Of a stretch of 64,000 bases of DNA, positions 15,563-24,345 are shown piece by piece. The stretch is from Flavobacterium amniphilum (lineage in GTDB: Bacteria > Bacteroidota > Bacteroidia > Flavobacteriales > Flavobacteriaceae). The notes below the pieces were generated by a model. That model ran no database searches. It saw nothing but the letters and a program-made list of their open reading frames with translations, and was not told the origin of the DNA. How positions within the stretch are numbered: position 1 is the first letter of the stretch; every line of letters starts with the position of its first letter. The translations under genes were made by a program, and so were the position numbers. The DNA is taken from positions 1-64,000 of the forward strand of contig NZ_JAMLJL010000018.1 of assembly GCF_023634845.1 (NCBI RefSeq), read 5' to 3'.

Positions 15563-18500
15563 ATGGCTCATCAAAGTAAAGAATTTGGGATATCCAGTTG
15601 GGCGGTAGACAATAGGGTTACCGTTTATATTCTCACCTTTATCATTGTAATTACCGGTATTTATGCCTATGTTACAATGCCCCGTGAGGATTTCCCCGAA
15701 ATTATTGAGAATAAAATATATGTTTCATCTATTTTCCCTGGTAACTCAGCGGAAGATGTTGAAAAACTAATCACAAAACCGCTGGAAGATAATATTAAGA
15801 ATATCAGCGGTATTCAAAAAGTAACATCAAGTTCGTATCAGGATTACGGAATGATCATCGCCGAATTTGATGATGATATTCCTGTCGAAGAGGCAAAAGC
15901 TAAAATTAAGGATAAAGTTGATTTGTCCAAAGCTGATACCGATTGGCCAAACCTGGACAACGGAAGTAAAGTTGAACCAAGTGTTTTTAACGTAAATATC
16001 GCTGAGGAAGTTCCGATTCTGAATATCAATCTGAAAGGAAATTATACAGCACAACAGTTAAAAAAATATGGAGAATACCTTGAAGACGAAATTGAAGATA
16101 TTTCAGAAGTTAAAGCAGTTGACGTTTTAGGGGTTGATGACAAAGAAGTTGAAATTGCCATCGATGTCTATAAAATGAATGCAGCACAGGTAAGTTTTGA
16201 TGACATTGCCAGTGCGGTTCAATATGAAAACATGACGCTTTCGGGAGGTAACCTTATTGCACAGGGTTCAAGAAACAACATCCGTATTGTGGGTGAAATT
16301 TCAAATCCTGATGAACTTAATAATATAATTGTAAAATCGTACGGTGGTTCGGTATACCTGAAAGATATCGCCACAATCAGATTTAAGGAAAAGGAAAAAA
16401 CAACCTATGCCCGTGAAAGAGGTGATGAAGTTGTGATGCTGAACGTGAAAAAGCGTTCAGGACAAAACATGATTTCTGCCATCGAACAGGTTAAAGAAGT
16501 CGTGAAAAAAGCGCAGGAAAAAGTTTTACCGAAAGACCTGAATATTACCATGACTAACGATCAGTCGTCACGTGTAGAGCATCAGGTGGACGAGTTATCT
16601 AACCATATCATCTTCGGGGTTGTTTTGGTAATGATCGTATTGATGTTTACCATGGGATTACGTAACTCATTATTCGTAGGAGCGGCTATTCCGTTGTCGA
16701 TTTTCATTGCATTCACATTATTGTCAGCAATCGGAGTAACCATGAATACGATGGTGTTGTTTGGTTTGGTTATGGGGCTGGGAATGCTTGTGGATGACGG
16801 TATTGTGGTCGTCGATAACGTATTTGCCAATATGCAGAAAGGAATGCCGCGTATTGAAGCGTCAAAAATCGGTATTGGTGAAATCGCCTGGCCGGTTATT
16901 TCTTCAACGGCAACTACGTTGATGGCTTTCTTACCGTTTGCTTTATGGCCCGGTACGATGGGTAAATTCATGATGTATTTCCCAATGACATTGTCGGTAA
17001 CACTAGGAGCGTCATTGTTTGTGGCGATGGTTGTAAATGCTGCCATGACGGGAGGTTCGATGGATACGATGGACAGAAATATTTCAAGAGCGTCTGCTAA
17101 AAAGAACACAATTATATTTCTTATTATTGGGTTGTTGTTTGTAATTCCAGGTAATTTAATGGATTCCAAATTAATGCGCGGAATTGGGCATTTGGCCTTG
17201 ATTTCAATTGGATTGATGTGGTTGTACCACGCTAAGTTGTTCCAATGGACACAGGATTTCCAACATGATTTCTTTCCAAGAATGGAGGAGAAATATAAGC
17301 GGATGTTAGCCCGTATCTTGAATGGAAAGTCAGCGTGGAGAGCTTTCATACTTATCGTTTCAATGATGTTTTTATCATTCCTATTGTTGGGAATATTCCC
17401 AAGAAAAACATTGTTCTTCCCGAATAATATTCCAAATCAGGTAATTGCGTACATTGAGTATCCGGAAGGAACCGATATTGAAAAAACGAACAAAGCAACC
17501 CAGTTTATTGAGAAGCAGGTAATCAGTGTGCTTGATAAGTATATAGATACAAAAACGAATAAAAATTACCTGGCAGAGTCAATTGTGGCCCAAGTAGGTG
17601 TGGGTGCTACCAATCCTCAGGTTGATTTAGGATCACAGTCGGAAACACCTCATAAAGGAAAGGTGACCGTAAATTTTGCTGAATTCAAATTCAGAAGAGG
17701 TGTGAATACCGAAGATGTGATGGAAGAGGTACGTTCTAAAATCAAAGCAATTCCGGGTGCTTCGGTTACCGTTGAAAAAGACGCTGCTGGACCGCCGGCC
17801 GGTTACCCGATCAGTATTCAGTTAACCGGAACCGATTATAATTTAATGTTGAAAGAAGCAGATAAAATGATTGCTTTCTTGAATACTAAAAACATTCCGG
17901 GTATTGAAAAACTAAAAGTGGATATCAATAAGGAAAGTCCTGAATTAGAAGTGAAAATTGACCGCGCTAATGCGGGAAGTTTAGGGGCTTCAACGGGAAT
18001 GGCAGGTTTTACGTTAAGACGTGCGGTGTACGGACAGGAGATTTCTACTTATAAAGAAGGAAATGACGATTACAATATTGTGATGCGCTTACAGGAAGAC
18101 CAACGCAAAAATGAAAATGTGTTGTTCAACCAGCCGCTGACTTACCGTAATCCGAATAATGGACAAATCATGCAGGTGCCAATTTCGGCTGTTGCGACGA
18201 CTGAAAAAACCAAAACTTACAATCAAATCAAGCGTAAGGATTATAAACGTATCATGACGATTTATTCAAACGTATTGACTGATTACAACGGAAATGAAAT
18301 CACTGAAACAATCCAGTCCGAATTAAAAGATTATGATTTGGCAGGTGATATTACATATTCATTCTCAGGTGTACAGGAAGAACAAGGTAAAAACCAAAGT
18401 TTCTTATTCTTCGCATTGTTCTTGGCTTTGGCAGGAATCACGACGATTATCGTACTGCAGTTTAACTCGGTTTCTAAAACATTGGTAATTATGTTTACCG

Positions 18501-19024
18501 TATTGCTGAGTTTCAGTGGTGTTTTCTATGGTTATGTGATAGCACAAATGGATTTCATCGTATTGATGACTATGATGGGAATCATTTCACTGGCCGGGGT
18601 TGTGGTGAAAAACGGTATTGTATTGATGGACTTCTTTGTCTTGTTGATGGATAAAAAAGTAGCGGATAATAATTTGAGATCGCATGATGATTTGACATTA
18701 GACCAAATCAAAGAAGTGATCATCGAATCAGGTAAATCACGTTTACGCCCGGTATTATTAACGGCTTTGACAGCTGTATTGGGATTAATTCCGTTGGCAA
18801 TCGGATTGAACTTTGACTTCTTCGGATTGATCACAGATTTCAACCCTCATTTATATATGGGTGGTGATAACGTTATCTTCTGGGGACCATTGGCATGGAC
18901 AATCATCTTCGGTTTGACATATGCTACGGTATTAACTTTAGTTATCGTGCCGGTTATGTTCTACCTTGTTAAGAGAACTAAATATTGGTTGCGTGACAGA
19001 AAACTAGCCCGCAAACAAACTTAA
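15563..19024 (+). CDS. RND-superfamily efflux permease
   Basis: A 1153-residue pump of the AcrB/CusA type: N-terminal membrane helix, duplicated periplasmic loops and two six-helix bundles. Helix 4 carries the proton-relay motif GLVMGLGMLVDDGIVVVDNVF with paired Asp. The second half has GVVVKNGIVLMDFF. It is longer than AcrB, with an extra hydrophobic segment near 525-555 (NTIIFLIIGLLFVIP). The start ATG lies 115 bp after the adaptor gene, beyond an inverted repeat. Substrate cannot be told. Proton-dependent export with the adaptor and TolC partner is the family role. Confidence 0.92.
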   Translation: MAHQSKEFGISSWAVDNRVTVYILTFIIVITGIYAYVTMPREDFPEIIENKIYVSSIFPGNSAEDVEKLITKPLEDNIKNISGIQKVTSSSYQDYGMIIAEFDDDIPVEEAKAKIKDKVDLSKADTDWPNLDNGSKVEPSVFNVNIAEEVPILNINLKGNYTAQQLKKYGEYLEDEIEDISEVKAVDVLGVDDKEVEIAIDVYKMNAAQVSFDDIASAVQYENMTLSGGNLIAQGSRNNIRIVGEISNPDELNNIIVKSYGGSVYLKDIATIRFKEKEKTTYARERGDEVVMLNVKKRSGQNMISAIEQVKEVVKKAQEKVLPKDLNITMTNDQSSRVEHQVDELSNHIIFGVVLVMIVLMFTMGLRNSLFVGAAIPLSIFIAFTLLSAIGVTMNTMVLFGLVMGLGMLVDDGIVVVDNVFANMQKGMPRIEASKIGIGEIAWPVISSTATTLMAFLPFALWPGTMGKFMMYFPMTLSVTLGASLFVAMVVNAAMTGGSMDTMDRNISRASAKKNTIIFLIIGLLFVIPGNLMDSKLMRGIGHLALISIGLMWLYHAKLFQWTQDFQHDFFPRMEEKYKRMLARILNGKSAWRAFILIVSMMFLSFLLLGIFPRKTLFFPNNIPNQVIAYIEYPEGTDIEKTNKATQFIEKQVISVLDKYIDTKTNKNYLAESIVAQVGVGATNPQVDLGSQSETPHKGKVTVNFAEFKFRRGVNTEDVMEEVRSKIKAIPGASVTVEKDAAGPPAGYPISIQLTGTDYNLMLKEADKMIAFLNTKNIPGIEKLKVDINKESPELEVKIDRANAGSLGASTGMAGFTLRRAVYGQEISTYKEGNDDYNIVMRLQEDQRKNENVLFNQPLTYRNPNNGQIMQVPISAVATTEKTKTYNQIKRKDYKRIMTIYSNVLTDYNGNEITETIQSELKDYDLAGDITYSFSGVQEEQGKNQSFLFFALFLALAGITTIIVLQFNSVSKTLVIMFTVLLSFSGVFYGYVIAQMDFIVLMTMMGIISLAGVVVKNGIVLMDFFVLLMDKKVADNNLRSHDDLTLDQIKEVIIESGKSRLRPVLLTALTAVLGLIPLAIGLNFDFFGLITDFNPHLYMGGDNVIFWGPLAWTIIFGLTYATVLTLVIVPVMFYLVKRTKYWLRDRKLARKQT

Positions 19025-19036
19025 TGCAGAATAATA

Positions 19037-19064
19037 AAAATGCCCCGATAAGGGGCATTTTTTA
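19037..19064. terminator. Bidirectional terminator between RND permease and DUF3078 genes
   Basis: GC-rich stem TGCCCC/GGGGCA, extended by A/T pairs, with a 5-nt loop and T-runs on both strands. It serves both convergent genes and overlaps the last codons of the minus-strand gene. Confidence 0.85.
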
Positions 19065-20015
19065 TTTAAAGGTATAGGTTAAACCAACACCTAAAATTTG
19101 TTTGAGCTGTATTTTCGGACCTACAGTAACCTGCTCGCCGTTTACTTCTTCCTTGGCTTTAATGTCGTCATCATAAATTAAATGGGTTCCAATGTTTGCG
19201 CTTACATATTCATTGACAACTAAATCGAGTTGCAATTGCCAGTTTATATCGATATTTCCGAAATTTTTTAAGTAATCAGAATAAAGTGATAAACGGTTTT
19301 CCAAAAACATGTTCCTGAAAATTTCATCTTTATGCTGCGCAGTAATCAAAAATCCTAATTCTGTTCTTGATTTGTGTCCTTTTGAAATCAGATTACCAAA
19401 TTCATCATAAACTGCTTTTTTTACACCATAAGCTCCTTCATTAGCTAAACGTTGGTTTAAAACTAAAGTTGTTTTTTGGGTTAAAGGAGATAAGTATAAT
19501 TTTAATTTGGCTTCTTTGTTGATATATTCGGTACCAACGCCCAGAAAGATATAAGCGGGCGCGAAAAATTTCGAAATGGCTGTTTCGGTATCAGGATAGG
19601 CAAAACCATCTGTGAATTGTGTATTGAAATTCAGTTTAGCCGAATAAAACCAATTCGAAACAGTGTCTTTTCTGAATCCAAACGTAGAATTGAATACCAA
19701 TGCATCATCTGTTTTCCGAAGCCTCACACCGTCTTGTTTGTTTACACCGTAACGAACAATTAATTCATTGTGCCATTTTAGATTTTTATAGTCGTAAGTT
19801 CGGGTAAAATTTCCTTTGAGTAATCCGGAAATAGAGTTGTTTCCTCCTGCATTCCAATTTAAGAAAGCCGTTTCACTGATGTCAAAGCCAATTTTATTGT
19901 TCTTTTTCCAATAACTTGTTGAATCAGGAAGTTGGGTGATGATTTTGTCTTGTGCGAAGGAGAAATAATTAGCAAACAGTAGGAATAAAGCAGAAAAGGC
20001 TACTTTCGATTTCAT
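19062..20015 (-). CDS. DUF3078-type outer-membrane-associated protein
   Basis: A 317-residue exported protein with a signal peptide (about residues 1-21, ending FAQ). The mature part has alternating beta-strand segments. WNAGGNNSISG and LKWHNELIVRYGVNKQDG are patterns I associate with the Bacteroidota DUF3078 family, and the ending VGLTYTFK looks like an outer-membrane beta-strand with a terminal basic residue. Function is unknown. It is transcribed alone, with terminators on both sides. Confidence 0.75.
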   Translation of the reverse strand: MKSKVAFSALFLLFANYFSFAQDKIITQLPDSTSYWKKNNKIGFDISETAFLNWNAGGNNSISGLLKGNFTRTYDYKNLKWHNELIVRYGVNKQDGVRLRKTDDALVFNSTFGFRKDTVSNWFYSAKLNFNTQFTDGFAYPDTETAISKFFAPAYIFLGVGTEYINKEAKLKLYLSPLTQKTTLVLNQRLANEGAYGVKKAVYDEFGNLISKGHKSRTELGFLITAQHKDEIFRNMFLENRLSLYSDYLKNFGNIDINWQLQLDLVVNEYVSANIGTHLIYDDDIKAKEEVNGEQVTVGPKIQLKQILGVGLTYTFK

Positions 20016-20035
20016 TTTAATTTTAGATTAGGGGC

Positions 20036-20072
20036 TATTAAAAAACGCCTCTGCAAAGCGAGAGGCGTTTTT
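20036..20072 (-). terminator. Terminator after the two tRNA-Ala genes
   Basis: A 12-bp stem (AAAAACGCCTCT with AGAGGCGTTTTT) around an 8-nt loop. On the minus strand it lies directly after tRNA-Ala(UGC) and is followed by Ts. It would also work on the other strand. Confidence 0.8.
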
Positions 20073-20099
20073 CTTGGTTTTTGGTTTTTGGTTAATTTG

Positions 20100-20173
20100 T
20101 GGAGAATATCGGAGTCGAACCGATGACCTCCTGCGTGCAAGGCAGGCGCTCTAGCCAGCTGAGCTAATCCCCC
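20100..20173 (-). tRNA. tRNA-Ala (anticodon UGC)
   Basis: A 74-nt cloverleaf on the minus strand: acceptor GGGGGAT paired with ATTCTCC plus discriminator A, D-arm TAGCTCAGC, anticodon stem-loop CTGCC-TTGCACG-type with TGC at the anticodon, and T-arm GGTTCGACTCC. CCA is not encoded. It is 112 nt downstream of a second alanine tRNA on the same strand and probably co-transcribed with it. Confidence 0.95.
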
Positions 20174-20285
20174 AGAACGAAGCCAAATATACTATTTTTA
20201 TTTAAAAACAATTATTGGGTTGTAAAAAATAACAAATCAAAACGGTTCTGTTAATTTTAAGCCAATATGTATACCAGGGCTTTTG

Positions 20286-20359
20286 TGGAGAATACCGGAT
20301 TCGAACCGGTCGCCTCTACGCTGCCAGCGTAGCGCTCTAGCCAAATGAGCTAATCCCCC
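20286..20359 (-). tRNA. tRNA-Ala (anticodon GGC)
   Basis: A 74-nt cloverleaf on the minus strand with acceptor GGGGGAT/ATTCTCC, D-arm TAGCTCATT, anticodon loop CTGGCAG (GGC, reading GCC/GCU) and T-arm GGTTCGAATCC. It shares its acceptor and parts of its D-arm with the neighbouring tRNA-Ala(UGC), consistent with the same charging enzyme. Confidence 0.95.
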
Positions 20360-20421
20360 AAAAAGTTTTCCAAATATACTCTTTTTGTTCAATAATTGAT
20401 ACTTTTGCTAAAAAAAATAGT

Positions 20422-20748
20422 ATGGACATTACCATAAAGATAACTGACCGTGAAGGAGTGATTCATGAAGTGAAAGCTCCAACAGACATGAACATGAATA
20501 TTATGGAATTGGTAAGGGCTTATGAACTTGCTCCTGAAGGGACTATCGGTATTTGTGGAGGAATGGCAATGTGCGCTTCGTGTCAATGCTATGTTTTGAA
20601 TAATGTTGAACTTCCGGAAATGGGACAGGATGAAGAAGCAATGCTTTGGGAGGCCTTTAATGTAAAAGAGAACAGCCGTTTGGGTTGCCAGATTCATATT
20701 ACGCCGGATATAGACGGACTGGAAGTCGAACTGGCCCCGGAAAGTTAA
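20422..20748 (+). CDS. [2Fe-2S] ferredoxin, adrenodoxin type
   Basis: A 108-residue ferredoxin. Cys45, Cys51 and Cys54 (ICGGMAMCASC) with Cys89 (LGCQI) give the C-x5-C-x2-C...C cluster ligands of adrenodoxin-like proteins. An extra Cys56 follows. Such proteins pass electrons to Fe-S assembly or to oxidoreductases. It is 49 bp upstream of the speD-like gene on the same strand, so it may be transcribed with the polyamine operon, but it could equally be an independent housekeeping gene. Confidence 0.9.
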   Translation: MDITIKITDREGVIHEVKAPTDMNMNIMELVRAYELAPEGTIGICGGMAMCASCQCYVLNNVELPEMGQDEEAMLWEAFNVKENSRLGCQIHITPDIDGLEVELAPES

Positions 20749-20797
20749 TTGTAACTTTTTGCAGAATGATCCGTATAAGGATTATAAATACTACAAA

Positions 20798-21160
20798 ATG
20801 CAATCTGAACAGAATTTACTGGGATTACACATTCTGCTGACTTTAGAGACTCAATCACAGGAAAAACTTAAAAACTTTGATGGATTTAATGTTTTTGCCC
20901 ATGAATTACTTGAAAAATATAACCTTGATAAGGTAGGGGAGTCATTTCATGTTTTTGAAAATGAAAGTTTTACATCGGCTTTGTGCTTGATGGAATCACA
21001 TTTATGCATACATACCTGGCCGGAAATTAGCCGTCTGACAGCGGATATCTATTTGTGTAATTATTCACGGGATAATACCGAAAAAGTCAAACAGATTGCC
21101 AGGGATATTACCTGTTATTTTGAAGGAGATATTGTTAAATTAATTGAAGTTGAACGATAG
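20798..21160 (+). CDS. S-adenosylmethionine decarboxylase (SpeD-like)
   Basis: A 120-residue prokaryotic AdoMet decarboxylase. The proenzyme cleavage pair Glu66-Ser67 lies in MESHLCIHTWPE. Ser67 (pyruvoyl source), His72 and Cys87 keep the S, +5, +20 spacing of known SpeD enzymes, so it should be active. It makes decarboxylated AdoMet, the aminopropyl donor. I chose ATG 20798 rather than the upstream TTG at 20759 because family members begin just before a GLHIL-like strand. It starts a packed operon: the next gene begins 1 bp after its stop. Confidence 0.85.
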   Translation: MQSEQNLLGLHILLTLETQSQEKLKNFDGFNVFAHELLEKYNLDKVGESFHVFENESFTSALCLMESHLCIHTWPEISRLTADIYLCNYSRDNTEKVKQIARDITCYFEGDIVKLIEVER

Positions 21161-21161
21161 T

Positions 21162-22406
21162 ATGCATTCATTTACCTGCCCAAAATGTAATAAAGTTACT
21201 GCGATCAGTGTTTCTTATGAAATCACCAGTTTTGGATGTTCTGACTGTAAATCATTGTTTTCTGTCAAAGACGGTGTTTTGGATTTTAAGAATAAGTACC
21301 AGTATGAGCCTGCATATCCCTTATTACCTGTTGGTCTGAAAGGAAATTTTGACGGCGCCGAATACGAAATAATCGGTGTTTTGGTCAAAAAAATAACCGA
21401 CTCGTTTTTTTACATGAGGGAATATACGCTTAAGTCAAAATACGGTGAATATCTTTACTTGTCTGAAGCAGATGGACATTGGATTCTTTTGAAAGATGTA
21501 TCTTCAGAAATTTCGATTGAAGAAAAACCTTTGTCAGTACTATTCGATGGTATAAACTATGATATTTATGGGTATACAATATCACAGATAGTAGGAGCTT
21601 ATGGTTTTTTTGATATTTCAATACCAACAGTAAATGTCAGGGCGCTGGAGTATATAAAACCACCATTTATTTTATCAAGAGAGGTTGTTGATTCAGTAAC
21701 CACAGTCTATAAAGGTGAGCATATTTCAAAATCTCAGGTAAAAAAAATATTTAATTATAATCATTTGCCAATTCAATCGGGAAAAGGACTTGTTCAGCCT
21801 TTTTACTTTGATTTATACCATACTGTTATTATCTTTTTGATTTCCATATTGGCTATCTTGGGAACACATATGTTGCTCAATGAAGAAAGAACAGATTTTT
21901 TGGTTTTGGATGATTATCTGGTGTTTTCAGATTATGTTTCAAAAGAATTTGTTTCGCCTTCTTTTGAATTGAAAGGAGGTTCGGCTCCACTTAAAATCAC
22001 TTTGAATTCCAATGTGAATAATTCATGGGCTTATACAGGGGTTTCATTGGTCAATGAAATTACGAATGAAGAACGTTTTGCCGAGAAGGATCTTGAATAT
22101 TATCATGGTTATACCGATGGAGAGAGCTGGACAGAAGGAAGCCAAAGCAATGATTTCAATATTTGTGGGGTTGGTCCCGGGAAATACCATTTGGTCATTA
22201 CTCCTTCCCATCAGGATACAGATATTGAGAATCCGGGTATAAATGTAAAAGCTGAGTGGGCATCAGCATCCAGTTGGAATTTCGGTGTTTGTATAGTGAT
22301 TTTAGTTGTATTGATTATAGCGCTTCTTATTTGGGAGTACCATTTTGAAAAGATGCGTTGGATAGACAGCGAATATTCGAAATATGATTATGGAGAAGAT
22401 GAATAA
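21162..22406 (+). CDS. DUF4178-type membrane protein with N-terminal zinc ribbon
   Basis: A 414-residue protein. The N-terminus has two CxxC knuckles (FTCPKCNK and FGCSDCKS), a zinc ribbon. Two related beta-rich segments follow (GLKGNFDGAEYEIIGVLVKK near 65 and SVLFDGINYDIYGY near 135), matching the DUF4178 pattern. Two membrane helices (near 225-245 and 375-395) flank an exported or lumenal domain. ATG 21162 directly after the speD stop is preferred over TTG 21144. DUF4178 genes recur beside SpeD, spermidine-synthase-like and DUF350 genes. The molecular role is unknown. Confidence 0.7.
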   Translation: MHSFTCPKCNKVTAISVSYEITSFGCSDCKSLFSVKDGVLDFKNKYQYEPAYPLLPVGLKGNFDGAEYEIIGVLVKKITDSFFYMREYTLKSKYGEYLYLSEADGHWILLKDVSSEISIEEKPLSVLFDGINYDIYGYTISQIVGAYGFFDISIPTVNVRALEYIKPPFILSREVVDSVTTVYKGEHISKSQVKKIFNYNHLPIQSGKGLVQPFYFDLYHTVIIFLISILAILGTHMLLNEERTDFLVLDDYLVFSDYVSKEFVSPSFELKGGSAPLKITLNSNVNNSWAYTGVSLVNEITNEERFAEKDLEYYHGYTDGESWTEGSQSNDFNICGVGPGKYHLVITPSHQDTDIENPGINVKAEWASASSWNFGVCIVILVVLIIALLIWEYHFEKMRWIDSEYSKYDYGEDE

Positions 22407-22417
22407 TATATAGCGAC

Positions 22418-22603
22418 ATGGAAATTAAAGAATTTATAGTTAAAAATAAATGGGCACTGTTGTTAGGTGTTTGTGCCTATACTCTTTTCTTGTATTTTTC
22501 CTATTCAGGAAACAGGATATGTGATTGCCAGAGTACCGAAAAATATAACGAACCATCTTCCAGAAACGGCAGATCACACGTGAACAGATTCTATCATAAA
22601 TAA
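22418..22603 (+). CDS. Small single-TM protein of the polyamine operon
   Basis: A 61-residue protein with one hydrophobic helix (about residues 12-29, WALLLGVCAYTLFLYFSY) and a polar, basic C-terminus containing CDC. It lies 11 bp after the DUF4178 gene and 16 bp before DUF350, so it belongs to the operon. I recognise no family. It could be a small subunit of a membrane complex. Confidence 0.6.
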   Translation: MEIKEFIVKNKWALLLGVCAYTLFLYFSYSGNRICDCQSTEKYNEPSSRNGRSHVNRFYHK

Positions 22604-22619
22604 ATTAAATAAGCATACT

Positions 22620-22835
22620 ATGGAATACTTAAACTTACACCCAATCATCAATTCAGTTGTGTTTTCAGCTATAGGAATAATCATTTTGATTTTAGGATAC
22701 GTCTTAATCGAAAAAATAACACCTGAAAACACCTGGAAAGAAATAGTGCAAAATAAAAATATTGCCCTGGCGATTGTTTTCGGAGCTTTAATAATTGGAA
22801 TTTCCTTAATTATCAGTGCGGCTATTCATGGGTAA
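22620..22835 (+). CDS. DUF350-family membrane protein
   Basis: A 71-residue protein with two membrane helices (about 9-29 and 46-68) separated by a short polar loop (EKITPENTWKEIVQNKN), the layout of one DUF350 unit. The family is of unknown biochemical function and often accompanies spermidine-synthase-like genes. Its last 8 bases overlap the start of the next gene, so translation is probably coupled. Confidence 0.75.
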   Translation: MEYLNLHPIINSVVFSAIGIIILILGYVLIEKITPENTWKEIVQNKNIALAIVFGALIIGISLIISAAIHG

Positions 22836-24345
22836 AAAAAAACTCAATTTTGAATACTTGCTCTTATTTGCTGTTTTTATCATTGCCACCTGTGGCTTGA
22901 TTTATGAACTTGTTGCAGGAACATTAGCGAGTTATCTTTTAGGTGATTCGGTGAAACAGTTTTCATTTATAATAGGAGTTTACTTGTTCTCAATGGGGAT
23001 AGGTTCTTATTTTTCAAAATTTATCAAATCAAACCAACTTAATACATTTATTGAAATTGAGATTCTTGTTGGTGTCATTGGGGGTTTGAGTTCAGTCATT
23101 CTTTTTGTTCTTTTTGAAAAGGTTGACTATTTTCAGTTTGTATTGTATTTATTGGTTTTTATTACCGGTTGTCTGGTTGGTTTGGAAATTCCGCTCTTAA
23201 TGAATATACTCAAAGACAGGGTAGCTTTCAGTGATTTGGTTTCCAATGTGTTTACTTTTGACTATATAGGTGCTTTACTGGCATCGGTTTTATTTCCGTT
23301 GGTGCTTATACCTCAATTGGGAGTGATGAAAACCTCTCTGTTTTTCGGGATGATTAACATGGGGATCGCTATTGTGCTTTCTTTTGTGTTGGCAAATGAA
23401 ATTAAGAAGCCTTTTTTGCTTAAAGCCAAATCGATTTTATGTTTCATAATTTTGCTCATGGTATTTGTTTTTTCTGACCGTATTTTGTCTTATTCCGAAG
23501 AAAAACTATATGGTGAAAATATTGTTTTTACACATACAACACCCTATCAGCGAATCGTGTTGACGCATACTAAAAATGATTATAAATTGTATCTCAATAA
23601 TAATCTTCAGTTTTGTTCCACTGATGAATACCGTTACCACGAAGCATTGGTTCATCCGGTAATGGAATGTGCTCCATCGGTGAATAAAGTTTTGGTTTTG
23701 GGTGGAGGTGACGGTCTTGCAATAAGGGAAATTTTAAAGTATAAGGAAGTAGATTCCATCACTCTTGTTGATCTTGATGAAAAAATGACTTCGATGTTTA
23801 CCGTAAATCCAATTTTGAAAAATTTCAACAAAAATTCTTTTTCTGATCCGAAAGTAAAAGTGTTTAATCAGGATGCGTTTTTATGGTTAAAACAGACCCG
23901 CAAAAAGTTCGATGTTGTGATTGTTGATTTTCCGGATCCGTCTAATTATAGTTTGGGGAAATTATATTCCCAAAAATTTTATGAAAGATTACAGGATGTG
24001 TTAAATCCTGATGCTGTGGTAGTGGTTCAAACCACTTCGCCTTATTTTGCGCCAAAATCATTTTGGTGTATCAATAAAACCATTGGGCAGAGTTTTGTGA
24101 AAAAAGATGCTTACCATGTCTATGTGCCTTCTTTTGGAGAATGGGGATATTCGATTGCTTCCAATGATTTAACATTGGATTTTAATCACGTCAGAAGAAA
24201 AGTGGACGGACTAAGATTTTATGGTCATAAATTTTCCAAATTAAATCATTTTTCGAAAGATATGATAGTAAAGGATGTTGAAGTTAATCGATTGGATAAT
24301 CAGGTTTTAGTTCGTTATTTTGATGAAGAATGGGGTAAGTTATAA
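22828..24345 (+). CDS. Membrane-anchored spermidine-synthase-like aminopropyltransferase
   Basis: A 505-residue protein from ATG 22828 (a GTG at 22816 is also open). The N-terminal half (about 1-225) has roughly seven hydrophobic helices. The C-terminal half is a spermidine-synthase fold: VLVLGGGDGLAIREILKY binds the decarboxylated-AdoMet type donor, TLVDLDEKM follows, and VVIVDFPDPSNYS holds the catalytic Asp region. It should transfer aminopropyl groups from the SpeD product, near the membrane. The acceptor is unknown. It overlaps both neighbours. Confidence 0.85.
   Translation: MGKKKLNFEYLLLFAVFIIATCGLIYELVAGTLASYLLGDSVKQFSFIIGVYLFSMGIGSYFSKFIKSNQLNTFIEIEILVGVIGGLSSVILFVLFEKVDYFQFVLYLLVFITGCLVGLEIPLLMNILKDRVAFSDLVSNVFTFDYIGALLASVLFPLVLIPQLGVMKTSLFFGMINMGIAIVLSFVLANEIKKPFLLKAKSILCFIILLMVFVFSDRILSYSEEKLYGENIVFTHTTPYQRIVLTHTKNDYKLYLNNNLQFCSTDEYRYHEALVHPVMECAPSVNKVLVLGGGDGLAIREILKYKEVDSITLVDLDEKMTSMFTVNPILKNFNKNSFSDPKVKVFNQDAFLWLKQTRKKFDVVIVDFPDPSNYSLGKLYSQKFYERLQDVLNPDAVVVVQTTSPYFAPKSFWCINKTIGQSFVKKDAYHVYVPSFGEWGYSIASNDLTLDFNHVRRKVDGLRFYGHKFSKLNHFSKDMIVKDVEVNRLDNQVLVRYFDEEWGKL

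Noticed and set aside
16582..17349. Long antisense open frame (255 codons) inside the RND permease gene
   Set aside because: The plus strand encodes a clear RND permease. The antisense frame is explained by codon bias of the membrane helices and has no start context.
20422..20748. Ferredoxin as first gene of the polyamine operon
   Set aside because: The 49-bp gap allows co-transcription, but such ferredoxins are common housekeeping genes. I could not support a functional link beyond position.
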